From positions 1,302,001-1,366,000 of the forward strand of contig JADJRH010000001.1 in assembly GCA_016712345.1 (NCBI GenBank): a DNA stretch of 64,000 nucleotides, written 5' to 3'. The notes below the pieces were generated by a model. That model was not told the DNA's origin. It saw nothing but the letters and a program-made list of their open reading frames with translations, and ran no database searches. Both the position numbers and the translations under genes were made by a program. The DNA is from Polyangiaceae bacterium (GTDB taxonomy: Bacteria > Myxococcota_A > Polyangia > Polyangiales > Polyangiaceae). Of this stretch, positions 1 to 9,208 are shown in pieces (the stretch's first letter is position 1; each line of letters begins with the position of its first letter).

Positions 1-2
1 AA

Positions 3-1004
3 TTCAGCACAGCGCCGGCCGACAATAGACCCTTCAAAGTGATTGTATACGGCGACAGTCGCTCCGATCCTGAAGCGCATGCCGCTGTTGTGCGCGCCAT
101 CAACGGTACACTTTCAGATTTTCTTTTGCACACCGGTGACATGGTGGCGATCGGCGCCGAAGACGATGATTGGCGAGGCTTTTTTGCGGCTGAAAATGGG
201 CTTCTTCGCAATCGTTGTGTGTTTGCTTCCGTGGGCAATCACGAACTCGCGGGTGAACGGGGCGTGGGGGCCGACACGTTTCTAAAGTACTTCGCCACCG
301 CCGACGAAAACGGAAAAGATGTACCCAAGCTGCACGGATCATTTCGATGGTCCAACGCGCGGTTCTTTCTTTTGAACGCGATGGACAGCTGGACCGGGGA
401 CCAAAAAGCTTGGTTCGCCGACGAGCTTGAAAAGGCCAAAAACGAGCCGGATCTTGTTCATCGCGTGGCGGTGCTTCACCACGGTCCATTTTCAAGCGGG
501 CCCCACGGAGGCAATCGTCGTCTGCACGAAAATTCGATTTTGAGCCTGATGAAAGAAGGCAAAGTCGATTTGGTGGTTGCCGGCCATGACCACGCGTACG
601 AACGCGGCTCGGGCGACGGAATCAAATACGTGGTGTCGGGCGGAGCGGGCGCGCCCCTTTATCCAAAGGCAAAACAAGCGCCCCAAACGTCCATGTACGA
701 GTCGGTTCACCACTTCGTGGAGCTGAGTTTCGACGGCGACAAAGTGGCCGTCACTGCTCGACGCGCGAGCGGGTCAATCATTGAAAAGTGTGGTTTCGCC
801 GCGCACGGACCTTGGGATTGTGACAAGCCCGCCGCGCCCGCGGCACCGGCATCATCATCTGCATCGTCTGAAGTCATGCAGCGCGCCGGGACATGCGCAT
901 GCAACGCGCCGGGGCAAAGTTCCAACCCCGTTGGAGCGGTGGGCGCTGCGGCCGCGCTGGGTGCGGTGATCACCGCAGTTCGAAGGCGCCGCCGTTCGGC
1001 TTGA
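3..1004 (+). CDS. Metallophosphoesterase with MYXO-CTERM-like tail, 5' truncated
   Basis: The reading frame is open to the left edge, so the start lies outside the window; a GTG at 39 is internal, since residues before it continue the strand leading into the first metal motif. Calcineurin-like phosphoesterase motifs are in order: YGDSRSD, then HTGDMV, then SVGNHEL, HHGPF, and finally AGHDHAYERG, which together bind two metal ions. This layout fits the exported purple-acid-phosphatase-like group. The C-terminus has an Ala/Ser/Pro linker, a GTCAC cysteine motif, a short hydrophobic segment and an Arg run, which is the MYXO-CTERM layout of proteins anchored at the myxobacterial surface. The domain call is firm; the substrate is unknown. 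Confidence 0.85.
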   Translation, partial: FSTAPADNRPFKVIVYGDSRSDPEAHAAVVRAINGTLSDFLLHTGDMVAIGAEDDDWRGFFAAENGLLRNRCVFASVGNHELAGERGVGADTFLKYFATADENGKDVPKLHGSFRWSNARFFLLNAMDSWTGDQKAWFADELEKAKNEPDLVHRVAVLHHGPFSSGPHGGNRRLHENSILSLMKEGKVDLVVAGHDHAYERGSGDGIKYVVSGGAGAPLYPKAKQAPQTSMYESVHHFVELSFDGDKVAVTARRASGSIIEKCGFAAHGPWDCDKPAAPAAPASSSASSEVMQRAGTCACNAPGQSSNPVGAVGAAAALGAVITAVRRRRRSA

Positions 1005-1036
1005 ATCGAGACGCCCGCGGAAGGTACGCTCCGCCC

Positions 1037-1537
1037 ATGCGTCGTATCGCGGTGGCTCTCGTTCTCGGTGGTTTGTTCGCCCTCGGCGGGTGCAACACGT
1101 ACCAACAGGATCTGAAGCGTGCGGAGGCGCACTACACCGAAAATCGGTACGAATCGGCGCTCGCTCTGTTTCGTGTTCTCGAAGACGACCTCGATTCATT
1201 GGCGCCTGCGGATCAAGCCAAATACGCGTACCTGCGGGGCATGACCGACTTTAGATTGTCCAAGATCGCCGTCACGGGATCCGGCGTCGCAGACCCTAAA
1301 AAAATGTTTCGTATGAACGCGAGGCATTGGCTCGGGGTCGCGGCCGCAACCGAAAAGGCGTCTCCCGGCGGGCTCAATGCCGATGAGAAGCAGCGCATGG
1401 ACGAAACATTGAACGACCTAAACGCCGAGGTGTACGGCGGCGCCGAAGCGCTGCCAGAATCGAGCGCAACACCGGTGGGCTCAGCGGCGCCCACTGCCGC
1501 ACCCAATACGGCGCCGGCTGCAACACCCGCCAAATAA
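1037..1537 (+). CDS. Small lipoprotein with TPR-like N-terminal half
   Basis: 166 residues from the ATG at 1037, chosen because it begins a clean lipoprotein signal: MRRIAVALVLGGLFALGGC with the lipid-bearing Cys at residue 19. The mature part starts with a helix pair of TPR character (AEAHYTENRYESALALF) and ends in an Ala/Pro/Thr-rich tail. It follows the metallophosphoesterase by 32 bases and may be cotranscribed with it. No specific function is recognised. Outer-membrane or periplasmic anchoring is inferred from the signal. Confidence 0.75.
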   Translation: MRRIAVALVLGGLFALGGCNTYQQDLKRAEAHYTENRYESALALFRVLEDDLDSLAPADQAKYAYLRGMTDFRLSKIAVTGSGVADPKKMFRMNARHWLGVAAATEKASPGGLNADEKQRMDETLNDLNAEVYGGAEALPESSATPVGSAAPTAAPNTAPAATPAK

Positions 1538-1553
1538 AAGCGTCGAAGGCTCG

Positions 1554-1695
1554 GTGTACACAACCGTCTCCCCGGGGGCGTTGCGGGGGCGGAGCCCCCG
1601 CCCCCAAAAGACGAGATGCGTACGCCATGGCGCGTACTGCGTACACCACGGTGCCACTGCGTACACAGTTGCGCCTTTTGCGTACGCAATTCAAC
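1554..1695. repeat. Cluster of GTGTACAC / GCGTAC-type palindromes between convergent genes
   Basis: The gap between two converging genes holds GTGTACAC at 1554, two GCGTACAC copies near 1637 and 1657, and GCGTACGC copies. They belong to the window-wide family of GYGTACRC words. A GC-rich hairpin (1583-1601) is embedded. Confidence 0.6.
1583..1601. terminator. GC-rich hairpin between convergent genes
   Basis: GCGGGGGC, loop GGA, GCCCCCGC: an 8-bp perfect stem placed between the 3' ends of the lipoprotein gene (ends 1537) and the converging TPR gene (ends 1702). It lacks a clear T run, so intrinsic termination is only an inference from position and stem strength. Confidence 0.4.
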
Positions 1696-1701
1696 CGTCG
1701 C

Positions 1702-2880
1702 CTACGGTTTGGCCGGTTTTGGGGCCTGCGTTTTAAGCTTCTCCATCGCTTCGCGAACTTCATCCTCGGTAAACGGCATTTTGGCGAGAGCCGCTTTTTC
1801 TTCAGCGAGTGACACTTCCAGATCGCGCTTGGCGTCACGAGCGCGCGCAACCCAGCCCGAATTTTCACCCGTGCGCTCCGCAAGCTTCACGGTGCCCTCC
1901 ATCATTTTGAGGCCTTTTTCGAGCAAAATTCTGTATCGGAGGCGCATTGTCGCCTCAAACAATTGCTTCTGCTGAAGCGTTTTCGCCTGCGCCGTGGGTG
2001 GAATTTGAATCACTTCGGAGTGGAGCTTTTGGTAGAGCTGACCCACGCGATAGCCGGACATGGCCGACCAGTGCGCGTCGTATCCGCGCATAGCCTCTGT
2101 GTACGCAGTCTGCGCATCGAGAAGCGCCTGACAGCGCTGTTCCAACACCTCGCTGAAGTTGGGAGGCAGCGGACTTAAAGCGATCTTTTCGCTCTTCAAA
2201 CGCCGCACTTCACCGAGGGCGAAACTCACCTGAACCAGCTCCAACGGCGGCTTACCCGATTCACCCAGTCGATGATCTTCGATTAAATCGCGAGCTTTGC
2301 CGACGTCGCGTTCTGCCTCCGGGAGATGTTCCTGCTCGGCGTGCCCGAGCGCACGAGAGCCAAGCGCCCTTATTTTTTCGAGCACGGTGAGATCGGTAAG
2401 CGCGAGAGCCTGTTCAGACACACTCACCAAATCGGGCCAGCGTTCTTCGTAGGCATGGAGATCGGTCAGACGGAAGAGCGCGGATCGAGCGGAGGAATGC
2501 GCGGGAAAGCGGGTTGTGAGATCTGTGTACCTTTGGATTGCGGCGGCTCGATCTCCAAGGTCTTCGTGCGCAATGCCGGCATTGTAGAGGCTGGGCGGCG
2601 CAACCTGACCATCAGGCGCGAGGCGAACAAGTTTGTCAAAAACGGCGGCCGCTTCTTGAACCTTGCCGGCCATCATGAGCTGTTGACCATGCTCAAATTG
2701 CTTCACGAGTTCATCGTCGGTGAACGGAGAAACAACTGTTTCGGGGACTTCCGTCACGGGGGCCGGCTTGCCGTTGTCGGTCCCGGGGGTTTGAGCGGGG
2801 CCGACGGCGGTGGCGCCGCATCCGGTCAGAGCCGAAATGAAGGCAAAGATCGCAAGGCGGGTGAGCGTTCTCATTGGCAA
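1702..2880 (-). CDS. TPR-repeat lipoprotein
   Basis: 392 residues. The N-terminus is a lipoprotein signal ending LTGC at about residue 21, followed by a Pro/Thr linker (PAQTPGTDNGKPAPV). The body contains tetratricopeptide-like helix pairs, for example GQQLMMAGKVQEAAAVFDKLVRL as sequential helices and YNAGIAHEDLGDRAAAIQRY at about residues 100-120, then long charged helices and a Lys/Pro tail. Such TPR lipoproteins act as periplasmic scaffolds in myxobacteria; the partner here is unknown. A start two codons later (2874) is equally possible. Confidence 0.75.
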   Translation of the reverse strand: MPMRTLTRLAIFAFISALTGCGATAVGPAQTPGTDNGKPAPVTEVPETVVSPFTDDELVKQFEHGQQLMMAGKVQEAAAVFDKLVRLAPDGQVAPPSLYNAGIAHEDLGDRAAAIQRYTDLTTRFPAHSSARSALFRLTDLHAYEERWPDLVSVSEQALALTDLTVLEKIRALGSRALGHAEQEHLPEAERDVGKARDLIEDHRLGESGKPPLELVQVSFALGEVRRLKSEKIALSPLPPNFSEVLEQRCQALLDAQTAYTEAMRGYDAHWSAMSGYRVGQLYQKLHSEVIQIPPTAQAKTLQQKQLFEATMRLRYRILLEKGLKMMEGTVKLAERTGENSGWVARARDAKRDLEVSLAEEKAALAKMPFTEDEVREAMEKLKTQAPKPAKP

Positions 2881-3009
2881 GGGGAAGGATAGTTGAGGTC
2901 CGCGGGTTGTTCCCGTGCGGCAGAAAACGGTACTATCAAGGGTTGGTTCTGTCGGGGATCACGTGTTCAATATCTGCGCAGTAAGAAGTGCGACTCTTTG
3001 GAGGAGTGC

Positions 3010-3228
3010 ATGAGGAAAGAAAACTCACCGGGCACGCGCAAAACTTCGAGCATGAAAGAGCAGATTCGACGGATTGAAAAAAAGCATGCGGAACTGGCAA
3101 CCCGCATTGAAGAGCTGGGAAAAAGAGCGATTTTGACCCCCGCCGAGCAGCGTGAGTACGGAGAGTTGAAGAAACACAAGCTGGCAGTGAAAGACGAAAT
3201 GACGGCTCTGAAACGCGCGGTCGCCTAG
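3010..3228 (+). CDS. Small YdcH/DUF465-like protein
   Basis: 72 residues. The ATG at 3010 is preceded by a strong GGAGGAG ribosome site about 5 bases upstream, which fixes the start against a longer open frame from 2893. The sequence is almost wholly helical: IEKKHAELATRIEELG, then LTPAEQREYGELKKHKLAVKDEM, a helical hairpin of the YdcH (DUF465) type. Members are small cytoplasmic proteins without an established biochemical role. Its stop codon touches a 75-bp repeat shared with the 22.4-kb region. Confidence 0.75.
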   Translation: MRKENSPGTRKTSSMKEQIRRIEKKHAELATRIEELGKRAILTPAEQREYGELKKHKLAVKDEMTALKRAVA

Positions 3229-3296
3229 CCCGAAGCTGCCACCACGTGACGGACACTCAGTTCGGATCGCGTGGAGGGGGCCCGCGGCCGACTTGC
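3226..3296. repeat. Dispersed intergenic repeat, copy 1
   Basis: About 70 bases nearly identical to 22359-22432: both carry CCCGAAGCT, CAGTTCGGATCGCGTGGAGG and CCCGCGGCCGACTTGCT, with only a few substitutions and one G-run length difference. Both copies sit between convergent genes, suggesting a mobile or terminator-type repeat. Confidence 0.8.
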
Positions 3297-3301
3297 TTGC
3301 T

Positions 3302-4585
3302 CTAGAGCGCGCGGAAGGCTTGTTTTACAGCGCCGAGCGTGTGCTCGATTTCAGCGTCGCCGTGGGCGAGTGAAACGAAGGCTGCTTCAAACTGCGAGGG
3401 GGGAAGGTACACACCGCGATCGAGCAGGGCGTGGAAGAACTTGCCAAACCGCGCCGTGTCGGCCTTTTTTGCCGAGGGATAGTCAAACACGGGCGTGGCG
3501 CAGAAAAACACGGTCCACATGCTGCCCACGCGATTGAGTGTGATGGGTACACCCGCGGCTTTTGCTTCAGCTTCAATGCCGTCGCACAGCGTTTTGCTTG
3601 TCGCTTCAAGCCTTGTGTACGCATCAGGCTTGGCCAATTCTTTCAAACATGCCATTCCGCCTGCAACGGCGAGCGGATTTCCTGACAGCGTGCCGGCTTG
3701 GTAAATCGGGCCTTCAGGAGCGATTTTGCTCATCACGTCACGGCGGCCACCGTACGCGCCGACGGGCAAACCGCCGCCGATCACTTTGCCCATTGTCGTG
3801 AGGTCGGAGTGTACACCGTAGAGTTCTTGTGCACCGCCTTTGGCCAAGCGAAACCCGGTCATCACTTCATCAAAGATCGAAAGCGCGCCGTGCTCTTTGC
3901 AGAGGTCGACAATGCCTTGCAAAAAGCCCGCTTTGGGAATGAGTACACCCATGTTGCCAACCACGGGTTCAACAATCACGGCCGCGATTTTTGGGCCGTG
4001 AGCGTCAAATAGGGCTTTGAGCGCCGGCAAATCGTTGAACGGCGCGGTGAGTGTGAGGCCGGCCACAGCAGCGGGAACGCCGGGTGAATCGGGTAGACCG
4101 AGCGTTTCAACACCCGAGCCGGCTTTGACAAGAAACGGATCGGCGGCGCCGTGATAACAGCCCTCAAACTTGACGATCACTTCACGCCCGGTGAAGCCGC
4201 GCGCCAAGCGACATGCCGCCGAAGTTGCCTCGGTACCCGACGAAACAAGGCGAACTTTTTCAACGCTCGGGTAGCGCTGCGTGATGAGTTCGGCGATTTC
4301 CACTTCCGCCGCGTGAGGCGCGCCAAACGAAGTGCCGTTGCGCGTGGCGGCGATCACCGCTTCAACAATTGAAGGGTGCGCGTGCCCCAAGATCAGCGGG
4401 CCCCAGGAGCCCACGTAGTCCACGTACCGGTGCCCATCGACGCATGTGAGCCAGGCGCCTTCACCGCTTTTGAAAAATACCGGATCGCCGCCTACGCCGC
4501 GAAATGCGCGAACAGGCGAGTTTACGCCGCCGGGTAAGAGTTCTTTGGCACGGGCAAAAAGCGATTGGCTGATGGTCCTCTGCAT
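3302..4585 (-). CDS. hemL: Glutamate-1-semialdehyde 2,1-aminomutase
   Basis: 427 residues, the usual length of the enzyme. It converts glutamate-1-semialdehyde to 5-aminolevulinate, the first committed precursor of heme and other tetrapyrroles, in the cytoplasm. The start is set at the ATG at 4585 (MQRTISQSLF...), because the family begins with S..LF..A...+PGGVNSPVRAF and the upstream open frame is shadow of the neighbouring gene. Family motifs: PGGVNSPVRAF, VDYVGSWGPLILGHAHP, SSGTEATSAA, the FDEVMTGFR cofactor pocket, and the PLP lysine in TMGKVIGGGLPVGAYGG. It converges with the YdcH-like gene and diverges from the cysteine-rich lipoprotein gene. Confidence 0.97.
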   Translation of the reverse strand: MQRTISQSLFARAKELLPGGVNSPVRAFRGVGGDPVFFKSGEGAWLTCVDGHRYVDYVGSWGPLILGHAHPSIVEAVIAATRNGTSFGAPHAAEVEIAELITQRYPSVEKVRLVSSGTEATSAACRLARGFTGREVIVKFEGCYHGAADPFLVKAGSGVETLGLPDSPGVPAAVAGLTLTAPFNDLPALKALFDAHGPKIAAVIVEPVVGNMGVLIPKAGFLQGIVDLCKEHGALSIFDEVMTGFRLAKGGAQELYGVHSDLTTMGKVIGGGLPVGAYGGRRDVMSKIAPEGPIYQAGTLSGNPLAVAGGMACLKELAKPDAYTRLEATSKTLCDGIEAEAKAAGVPITLNRVGSMWTVFFCATPVFDYPSAKKADTARFGKFFHALLDRGVYLPPSQFEAAFVSLAHGDAEIEHTLGAVKQAFRAL

Positions 4586-4701
4586 GCGGGCGACGGTAGT
4601 CGCAATCGGTGAACACCGGCGCATGTGAAATGGGTTACGCGCGGCGGAACGCACTTTTGTGGGGAATTTCTCCCAGAAAAACGGACTTTGCGCTTCCGGC
4701 C

Positions 4702-4709
4702 GGGGGGGG
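4702..4709 (+). repeat. Eight-base poly-G tract in divergent promoter region
   Basis: An uninterrupted G8 lies in the 295-base gap between hemL (start 4585, minus) and the cysteine-rich lipoprotein gene (start 4881, plus). Nothing else in this gap is recognisable. Poly-G tracts of this length can slip during replication; whether this one affects transcription is unknown. Confidence 0.5.
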
Positions 4710-4880
4710 CGTCTTCTATGCTGCGCGTCCGGGCAACGTCGCGCGTTTGTGTGACGCTCCTCAATTTCTCCCACGTCGGGCAAGTCTTTGCCTCGGGCTG
4801 TCATTCGGCCGGAGGCGTTTATCCCACGCTTGAGCGACTTGCTTTTGCGGCGTGTTTTCTTCGTGGAGGCGACACTTGTT

Positions 4881-7800
4881 ATGAAGTTTCTAAAAACACT
4901 CACAGGCTCGGCACTCATCGCCGGCCTCTTCGTTGCGGGAGGCTGCGAGTTGATCGTCGCGCCTGATCGCTCGCAGATCGGCAATGGAGGTGACGCGGGT
5001 GCCGCGGGTTCCGCGGGCTCGCCTGTGTGTACACCTGTTGACGACGGAAACGACTGCACCGACGACGTTTGTGAAAACAACATGCCGGTGAGCAAGCCGC
5101 TGGAGGCGGGTACGGCGTGCAGCACCGGCATTTGCGACGGAAACGGCGTGTGCGTTGAGTGCCTTGAAACGGCCGACTGCAACGATCCGCTCAAGACCTG
5201 CAAAATGAACACGTGCATCGACGTCACGTGCATGGACACCGAGCTGAACGGCACCGAAACCGATGTCGACTGCGGCGGCGCCACATGCATGCCGTGCGCC
5301 GACAGCCTGACGTGCATCGTGGCGAGCGATTGCCAAAGCGGCGTCTGCGAAGACGACGGAGGCGGCGCGCTCAAGTGCATTCCCGCGGCGTGCGACGACA
5401 CGGTGAAAAACGGCACCGAAACTGACGTTGACTGCGGCGGTTCGTGCGCACCAACGCAAAAGTGCGCCGACACCCAGGCGTGCGCGGTGCCCGAAGACTG
5501 CGTGAGCGGCGTTTGCACAAACAGCGTTTGCGCGGTGCCCACCTGCGGCGACGGCGTTGTCAACGCGATGGGTGAAGCCTGCGACGACGGCAACGACGTC
5601 GACGGCGACATGTGCGACACCAACTGCACGATCCCCGGTTGCGGAAACGGCATCGTTGTCGCGCCTGAAGAGTGCGACGACATGAACATGGTCAACGGCG
5701 ACGGTTGCGACATCAACTGCACCGTGAGCGCCTGCGGCAACGGTCAGGTCGGCGGCACCGAAACGTGCGACGACGGCAACAAGGCGAACGGCGACGGCTG
5801 CGACGACGGGCCCGGCGGTAACTGCACCGCAACCGCGTGCGGCAACGGCGTGGTCACCGGAATGGAAGTTTGCGACGACGGCAACCAAACCAACGGTGAC
5901 GGTTGCGATGAAGGCGCCAACGGCAATTGCACCGTGACCGCGTGCGGCAACGGTATTGTGACCGGCACAGAGGTCTGCGACGACGGCAACAACACCAACG
6001 CCGACGGCTGTGACGACGGTGCCAATGGCAACTGCACCGTGAGCGCCTGTGGCAACGGGGTTCTCGCGGGCACCGAAGGCTGCGACGACGGCAACACCAC
6101 CGACAACGACGGCTGCGACTCCAACTGCACGGCCACGGGCTGCGGCAACGGCGTTGTGACCGGCACCGAGGTTTGCGACACCGGCAACAACGCCAACGGT
6201 GACGGCTGTGATGACGGCCCCGGTGGTAACTGCACGGCGACTGCGTGTGGCAACGGCGTCACCACGGGCACCGAAGCCTGCGACGACGGAAACACGATGA
6301 GCGGGGACATGTGCGATTCAAACTGCACAATCCCCGGCTGCGGCAACGGCGTGATTGTGGCGCCCGAAGTGTGCGACGACAACAACACCACCAACGGCGA
6401 CGGCTGCGACTCCAACTGCACCGTCACGGCGTGTGGCAACGGCATCGTCACGATGGGTGAAACCTGCGACGACAACAACACCACCAACGGCGACGGCTGC
6501 GACGCGAACTGCAAGCCCACCGGCTGCGGCAACGGCATCGCGACCGCCGGTGAAACCTGCGACGACAACAACACCACGGGCGGCGACGGATGCTCCGCCA
6601 CGTGCGCAACGGAAAATCTGGAGAGCGAACCCAACAACGCCTGCGGCGCTGAAGACGGTCCGTTCACGCCGAATCCGACGGTCAATGTCATCGGTGCAAT
6701 CACCCCCGCGGCCGATCAAGATTTCTTCTCGTTCACGTTGCCCGGGCCGGGCGTTCAAAGCATCAAGATTGAGTCGTTCTCGGGTGTCGTTCCCGGCGCG
6801 TGCGCCGGTGGCATCGACACGTTCCTTGAACTTCGCGGAACCAACTGCACCACCGTGCTCGCTTCCGACGACGATGACGGCTTGAACTTCTGTTCGTTGA
6901 TCGACGCCGCCGGCGCCGACACCGCAGCCCGCAAGCTGGCTCCCGGCACCTACTTCGTTCGCATGAACGAACTCGGCGACAACGCCACGATCGCCAACTA
7001 CAACATCACCGTCACCATTCTTTCCACCTGCGGAAACGGCGGCGCGCCCGAGCCCACCGAAGCATGCGACGACGGCAACACCACCAGCGGCGACGGATGC
7101 GATGCCAACTGCACCGTGAGTGTCTGCGGCAACGGCGTGAAAGCCGGCGCTGAAGGTTGCGACGACGGCAACACCACCAACGGTGACGGCTGCTCCTCCA
7201 CCTGCGTTGTTGAAGCCGGCTACAACTGCACCGGCACGCAGCCCAGCGTGTGCACGGGCGTCTGCGGCGACGGCATCATCCAATTCAACGAAGGTTGTGA
7301 AGACGGCAACACCACAAGCGGTGACTGCTGCTCGGCCACCTGCCAAGTTGAAGCTTGCGAATCTGAGCCCAACAGCACCTGCCCGGCCGACGCTGACACC
7401 ATCGGTGCGTTCGCGCTCAATCCCAAGATCGCGTACGGCGGCGGCGCCATCACCCCCTCGGGTGACATCGACTTCTACTCGTTTACGCTCACCAAGCCGG
7501 CCAGCGTGAAGGTCGAATCGTTCACCACCAAGGTGGGCCAATGCACCGCGGATACGCTGGTGGAGCTTCGCGCCAGCAACTGCAGCACGATCATCATCAG
7601 CGATGACGACGACGGCGTAAACAACTGCTCGCTCATCAACCCCACCACCGACACCGCAGCGCGCAACCTCGCGGCAGGCCAATACTTCGTTCGCGTGGCA
7701 GCGTTCTCTGGAACGATCGCGTCGTACGGCGTGGCCGTCACGCTCGTGGATGAATGTGGCAACGGCACCAAGGGCGCGTTTGAAGCGTGCGACGACAACA

Positions 7801-8798
7801 ACAACACCAACGGTGACGGCTGCTCGGCCACCTGCACTGTTGAAACGGGCTTCAACTGCGTCGGCACGACTCCCAGCGTTTGCACCACCACCTGCGGCGA
7901 CGGCATCAAAGCCGGCGCTGAAGGATGCGACGACGCGCCGCCCGCCGAAAACGGTGACGGCTGCTCGGCTGGCTGCGCGGTGGAAGCAGGGTACACCTGC
8001 ACCGGCACCGCTCCCTCGGTGTGCACCGACAACGATGAGTGCACGCTCAACACCGACAACTGCGATGCCAACGCCACCTGCACCAACACGCCCGGTTCGT
8101 TCACCTGCGCCTGCAACGTCGGCTTCACCGGCAACGGCGTAACCTGCACCAACCTCGCGAGCTGCAAAGACATCTTGGCGGCGCTCCCGCTCTCCACCGA
8201 CGGCGACTACATGATCGATCCCGACGGCGTGGGCGGTACCGCGGCGTTCACGGTTCGTTGCGACATGACCACCGCCGGCGGCGGATGGACGCTCGTGTTC
8301 AACGACGGCACCGGCTTCAACGAGTCGCTCCTCGGCGACGGCGCGCAAACCGGCTTCACGTCCAACTACATCAACCTCGCGTACTCCACGGTCGCGATCT
8401 CCAACGGCCTGATGATCGACGCGTCCGATGCGGCGATCAACGCGCTCAACCAAGAGCACCGCACCGTGATCACCACCCCCGGCGGCGTGGGCTCCACCGT
8501 TCGCGCGCTGTTCACCGGCGGCTCGTCGATCTTCTTCGACGCCGATGACAACGCCAACGTTGCGTCCAACACCGGCCTCACCTGCGGCAGCTTCGGCAAG
8601 TGGGCCGATTACGAAGCCGCTGTTTGCACCGCGACCAAGGTGCTCGTCGGCAACGACCAAACAGGCGCGTCGAACTTCTCGTTCGGTATCGACAACTCGT
8701 CCTCCTCCTCCGACAACAACTCGGCGGGTTGGCCGCAAGATCCCAACTTCAGCGGTACCAACTTCTTCCCGGACAACTTCCGCGTCTGGGTTCGCTGA
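4881..8798 (+). CDS. Giant cysteine-rich repeat lipoprotein with fibrinogen-like C-terminus
   Basis: 1305 residues from the ATG at 4881, preceded by GTGGAGG and giving a lipoprotein signal (MKFLKTLTGSALIAGLFVAGGC). After an N-terminal cysteine-rich part come about 15 repeats of the Myxococcus disulfide type (CGNG..xxxE.CDDGN..NGDGC..xC), around residues 230-600, then a pre-peptidase-like beta domain (about 610-740), more repeats, a second beta domain (about 840-960), more repeats, an EGF-like module (DNDECTLNTDNCDANATC) and a fibrinogen-related domain (CKDILAALP...CDMTTAGGGWTLVF). The two beta domains share the SDDDDG.N.CSLI pattern and are duplicated. It is surely exported and surface-exposed; adhesion or glycan binding is inferred from the fibrinogen-like end. 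Very long antisense open frames here arise from its repeat bias. Confidence 0.9.
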   Translation: MKFLKTLTGSALIAGLFVAGGCELIVAPDRSQIGNGGDAGAAGSAGSPVCTPVDDGNDCTDDVCENNMPVSKPLEAGTACSTGICDGNGVCVECLETADCNDPLKTCKMNTCIDVTCMDTELNGTETDVDCGGATCMPCADSLTCIVASDCQSGVCEDDGGGALKCIPAACDDTVKNGTETDVDCGGSCAPTQKCADTQACAVPEDCVSGVCTNSVCAVPTCGDGVVNAMGEACDDGNDVDGDMCDTNCTIPGCGNGIVVAPEECDDMNMVNGDGCDINCTVSACGNGQVGGTETCDDGNKANGDGCDDGPGGNCTATACGNGVVTGMEVCDDGNQTNGDGCDEGANGNCTVTACGNGIVTGTEVCDDGNNTNADGCDDGANGNCTVSACGNGVLAGTEGCDDGNTTDNDGCDSNCTATGCGNGVVTGTEVCDTGNNANGDGCDDGPGGNCTATACGNGVTTGTEACDDGNTMSGDMCDSNCTIPGCGNGVIVAPEVCDDNNTTNGDGCDSNCTVTACGNGIVTMGETCDDNNTTNGDGCDANCKPTGCGNGIATAGETCDDNNTTGGDGCSATCATENLESEPNNACGAEDGPFTPNPTVNVIGAITPAADQDFFSFTLPGPGVQSIKIESFSGVVPGACAGGIDTFLELRGTNCTTVLASDDDDGLNFCSLIDAAGADTAARKLAPGTYFVRMNELGDNATIANYNITVTILSTCGNGGAPEPTEACDDGNTTSGDGCDANCTVSVCGNGVKAGAEGCDDGNTTNGDGCSSTCVVEAGYNCTGTQPSVCTGVCGDGIIQFNEGCEDGNTTSGDCCSATCQVEACESEPNSTCPADADTIGAFALNPKIAYGGGAITPSGDIDFYSFTLTKPASVKVESFTTKVGQCTADTLVELRASNCSTIIISDDDDGVNNCSLINPTTDTAARNLAAGQYFVRVAAFSGTIASYGVAVTLVDECGNGTKGAFEACDDNNNTNGDGCSATCTVETGFNCVGTTPSVCTTTCGDGIKAGAEGCDDAPPAENGDGCSAGCAVEAGYTCTGTAPSVCTDNDECTLNTDNCDANATCTNTPGSFTCACNVGFTGNGVTCTNLASCKDILAALPLSTDGDYMIDPDGVGGTAAFTVRCDMTTAGGGWTLVFNDGTGFNESLLGDGAQTGFTSNYINLAYSTVAISNGLMIDASDAAINALNQEHRTVITTPGGVGSTVRALFTGGSSIFFDADDNANVASNTGLTCGSFGKWADYEAAVCTATKVLVGNDQTGASNFSFGIDNSSSSSDNNSAGWPQDPNFSGTNFFPDNFRVWVR

Positions 8799-8855
8799 TC
8801 CCCTCCTGATTGGGCGCGCCCAACTCCGCGGCGCGCCATCTCCCTCCCTTTCAAT

Positions 8856-9149
8856 TTGATTTCGTTCCGACCGGCCCGCGCAACTGCCTCGCGAAGAAGC
8901 GAAGCTGCAAAACAGATCCGGCAAGCGTCCTCAAAAACCGAAAAGCGCGGACGCGCCACATCGGCTCACGAGCGAGCATTTGCCGAGCGCGTGCAAAAAA
9001 CGCTGCACAAAAAAGGATTTTCTCAAATCCGCGTGGTGGCCGTTGCCGGCGCCCCTGGGAAGGCTGCCTCGCTGCGCATCGAGCGCATCCCTGTCGATGC
9101 GCTGAGCAACATTGGACGCGTGCTGGCCACCTTCGTCGAAGAACAATGA
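8856..9149 (+). CDS. Small basic hypothetical protein
   Basis: 97 residues if the TTG at 8856 is used; no ATG exists in frame and a shorter GTG start further in is possible, so the N-terminus is unsure. The last 55 residues (ERVQKTLHKKGFSQIRVVAVAGAPGK...ATFVEEQ) look like a folded alpha/beta piece, whereas the first 40 are Arg/Ser/Ala-rich and may be untranslated. No family is recognised. It ends just before a large inverted repeat and converges with the SPFH genes. Confidence 0.4.
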   Translation: MISFRPARATASRRSEAAKQIRQASSKTEKRGRATSAHERAFAERVQKTLHKKGFSQIRVVAVAGAPGKAASLRIERIPVDALSNIGRVLATFVEEQ

Positions 9150-9208
9150 GCTGACGGCCGAACGCGCAACCGGTCGCGCTCCTCGCAGCGCGTGTACACA
9201 AAGTAAAC

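Noticed and set aside
4890..6703. Two long minus-strand open frames (332 and 319 residues)
   Set aside because: Same cause: shadows of the cysteine-rich repeats, without any recognisable domain.
6318..8924. 868-residue open frame on the minus strand
   Set aside because: It is antisense to the cysteine-rich repeat gene. The composition (long Val/Ala/Gly/Arg runs) follows from repeated CGNG..CDDGN codons, and the plus frame has signal, repeats and domains.
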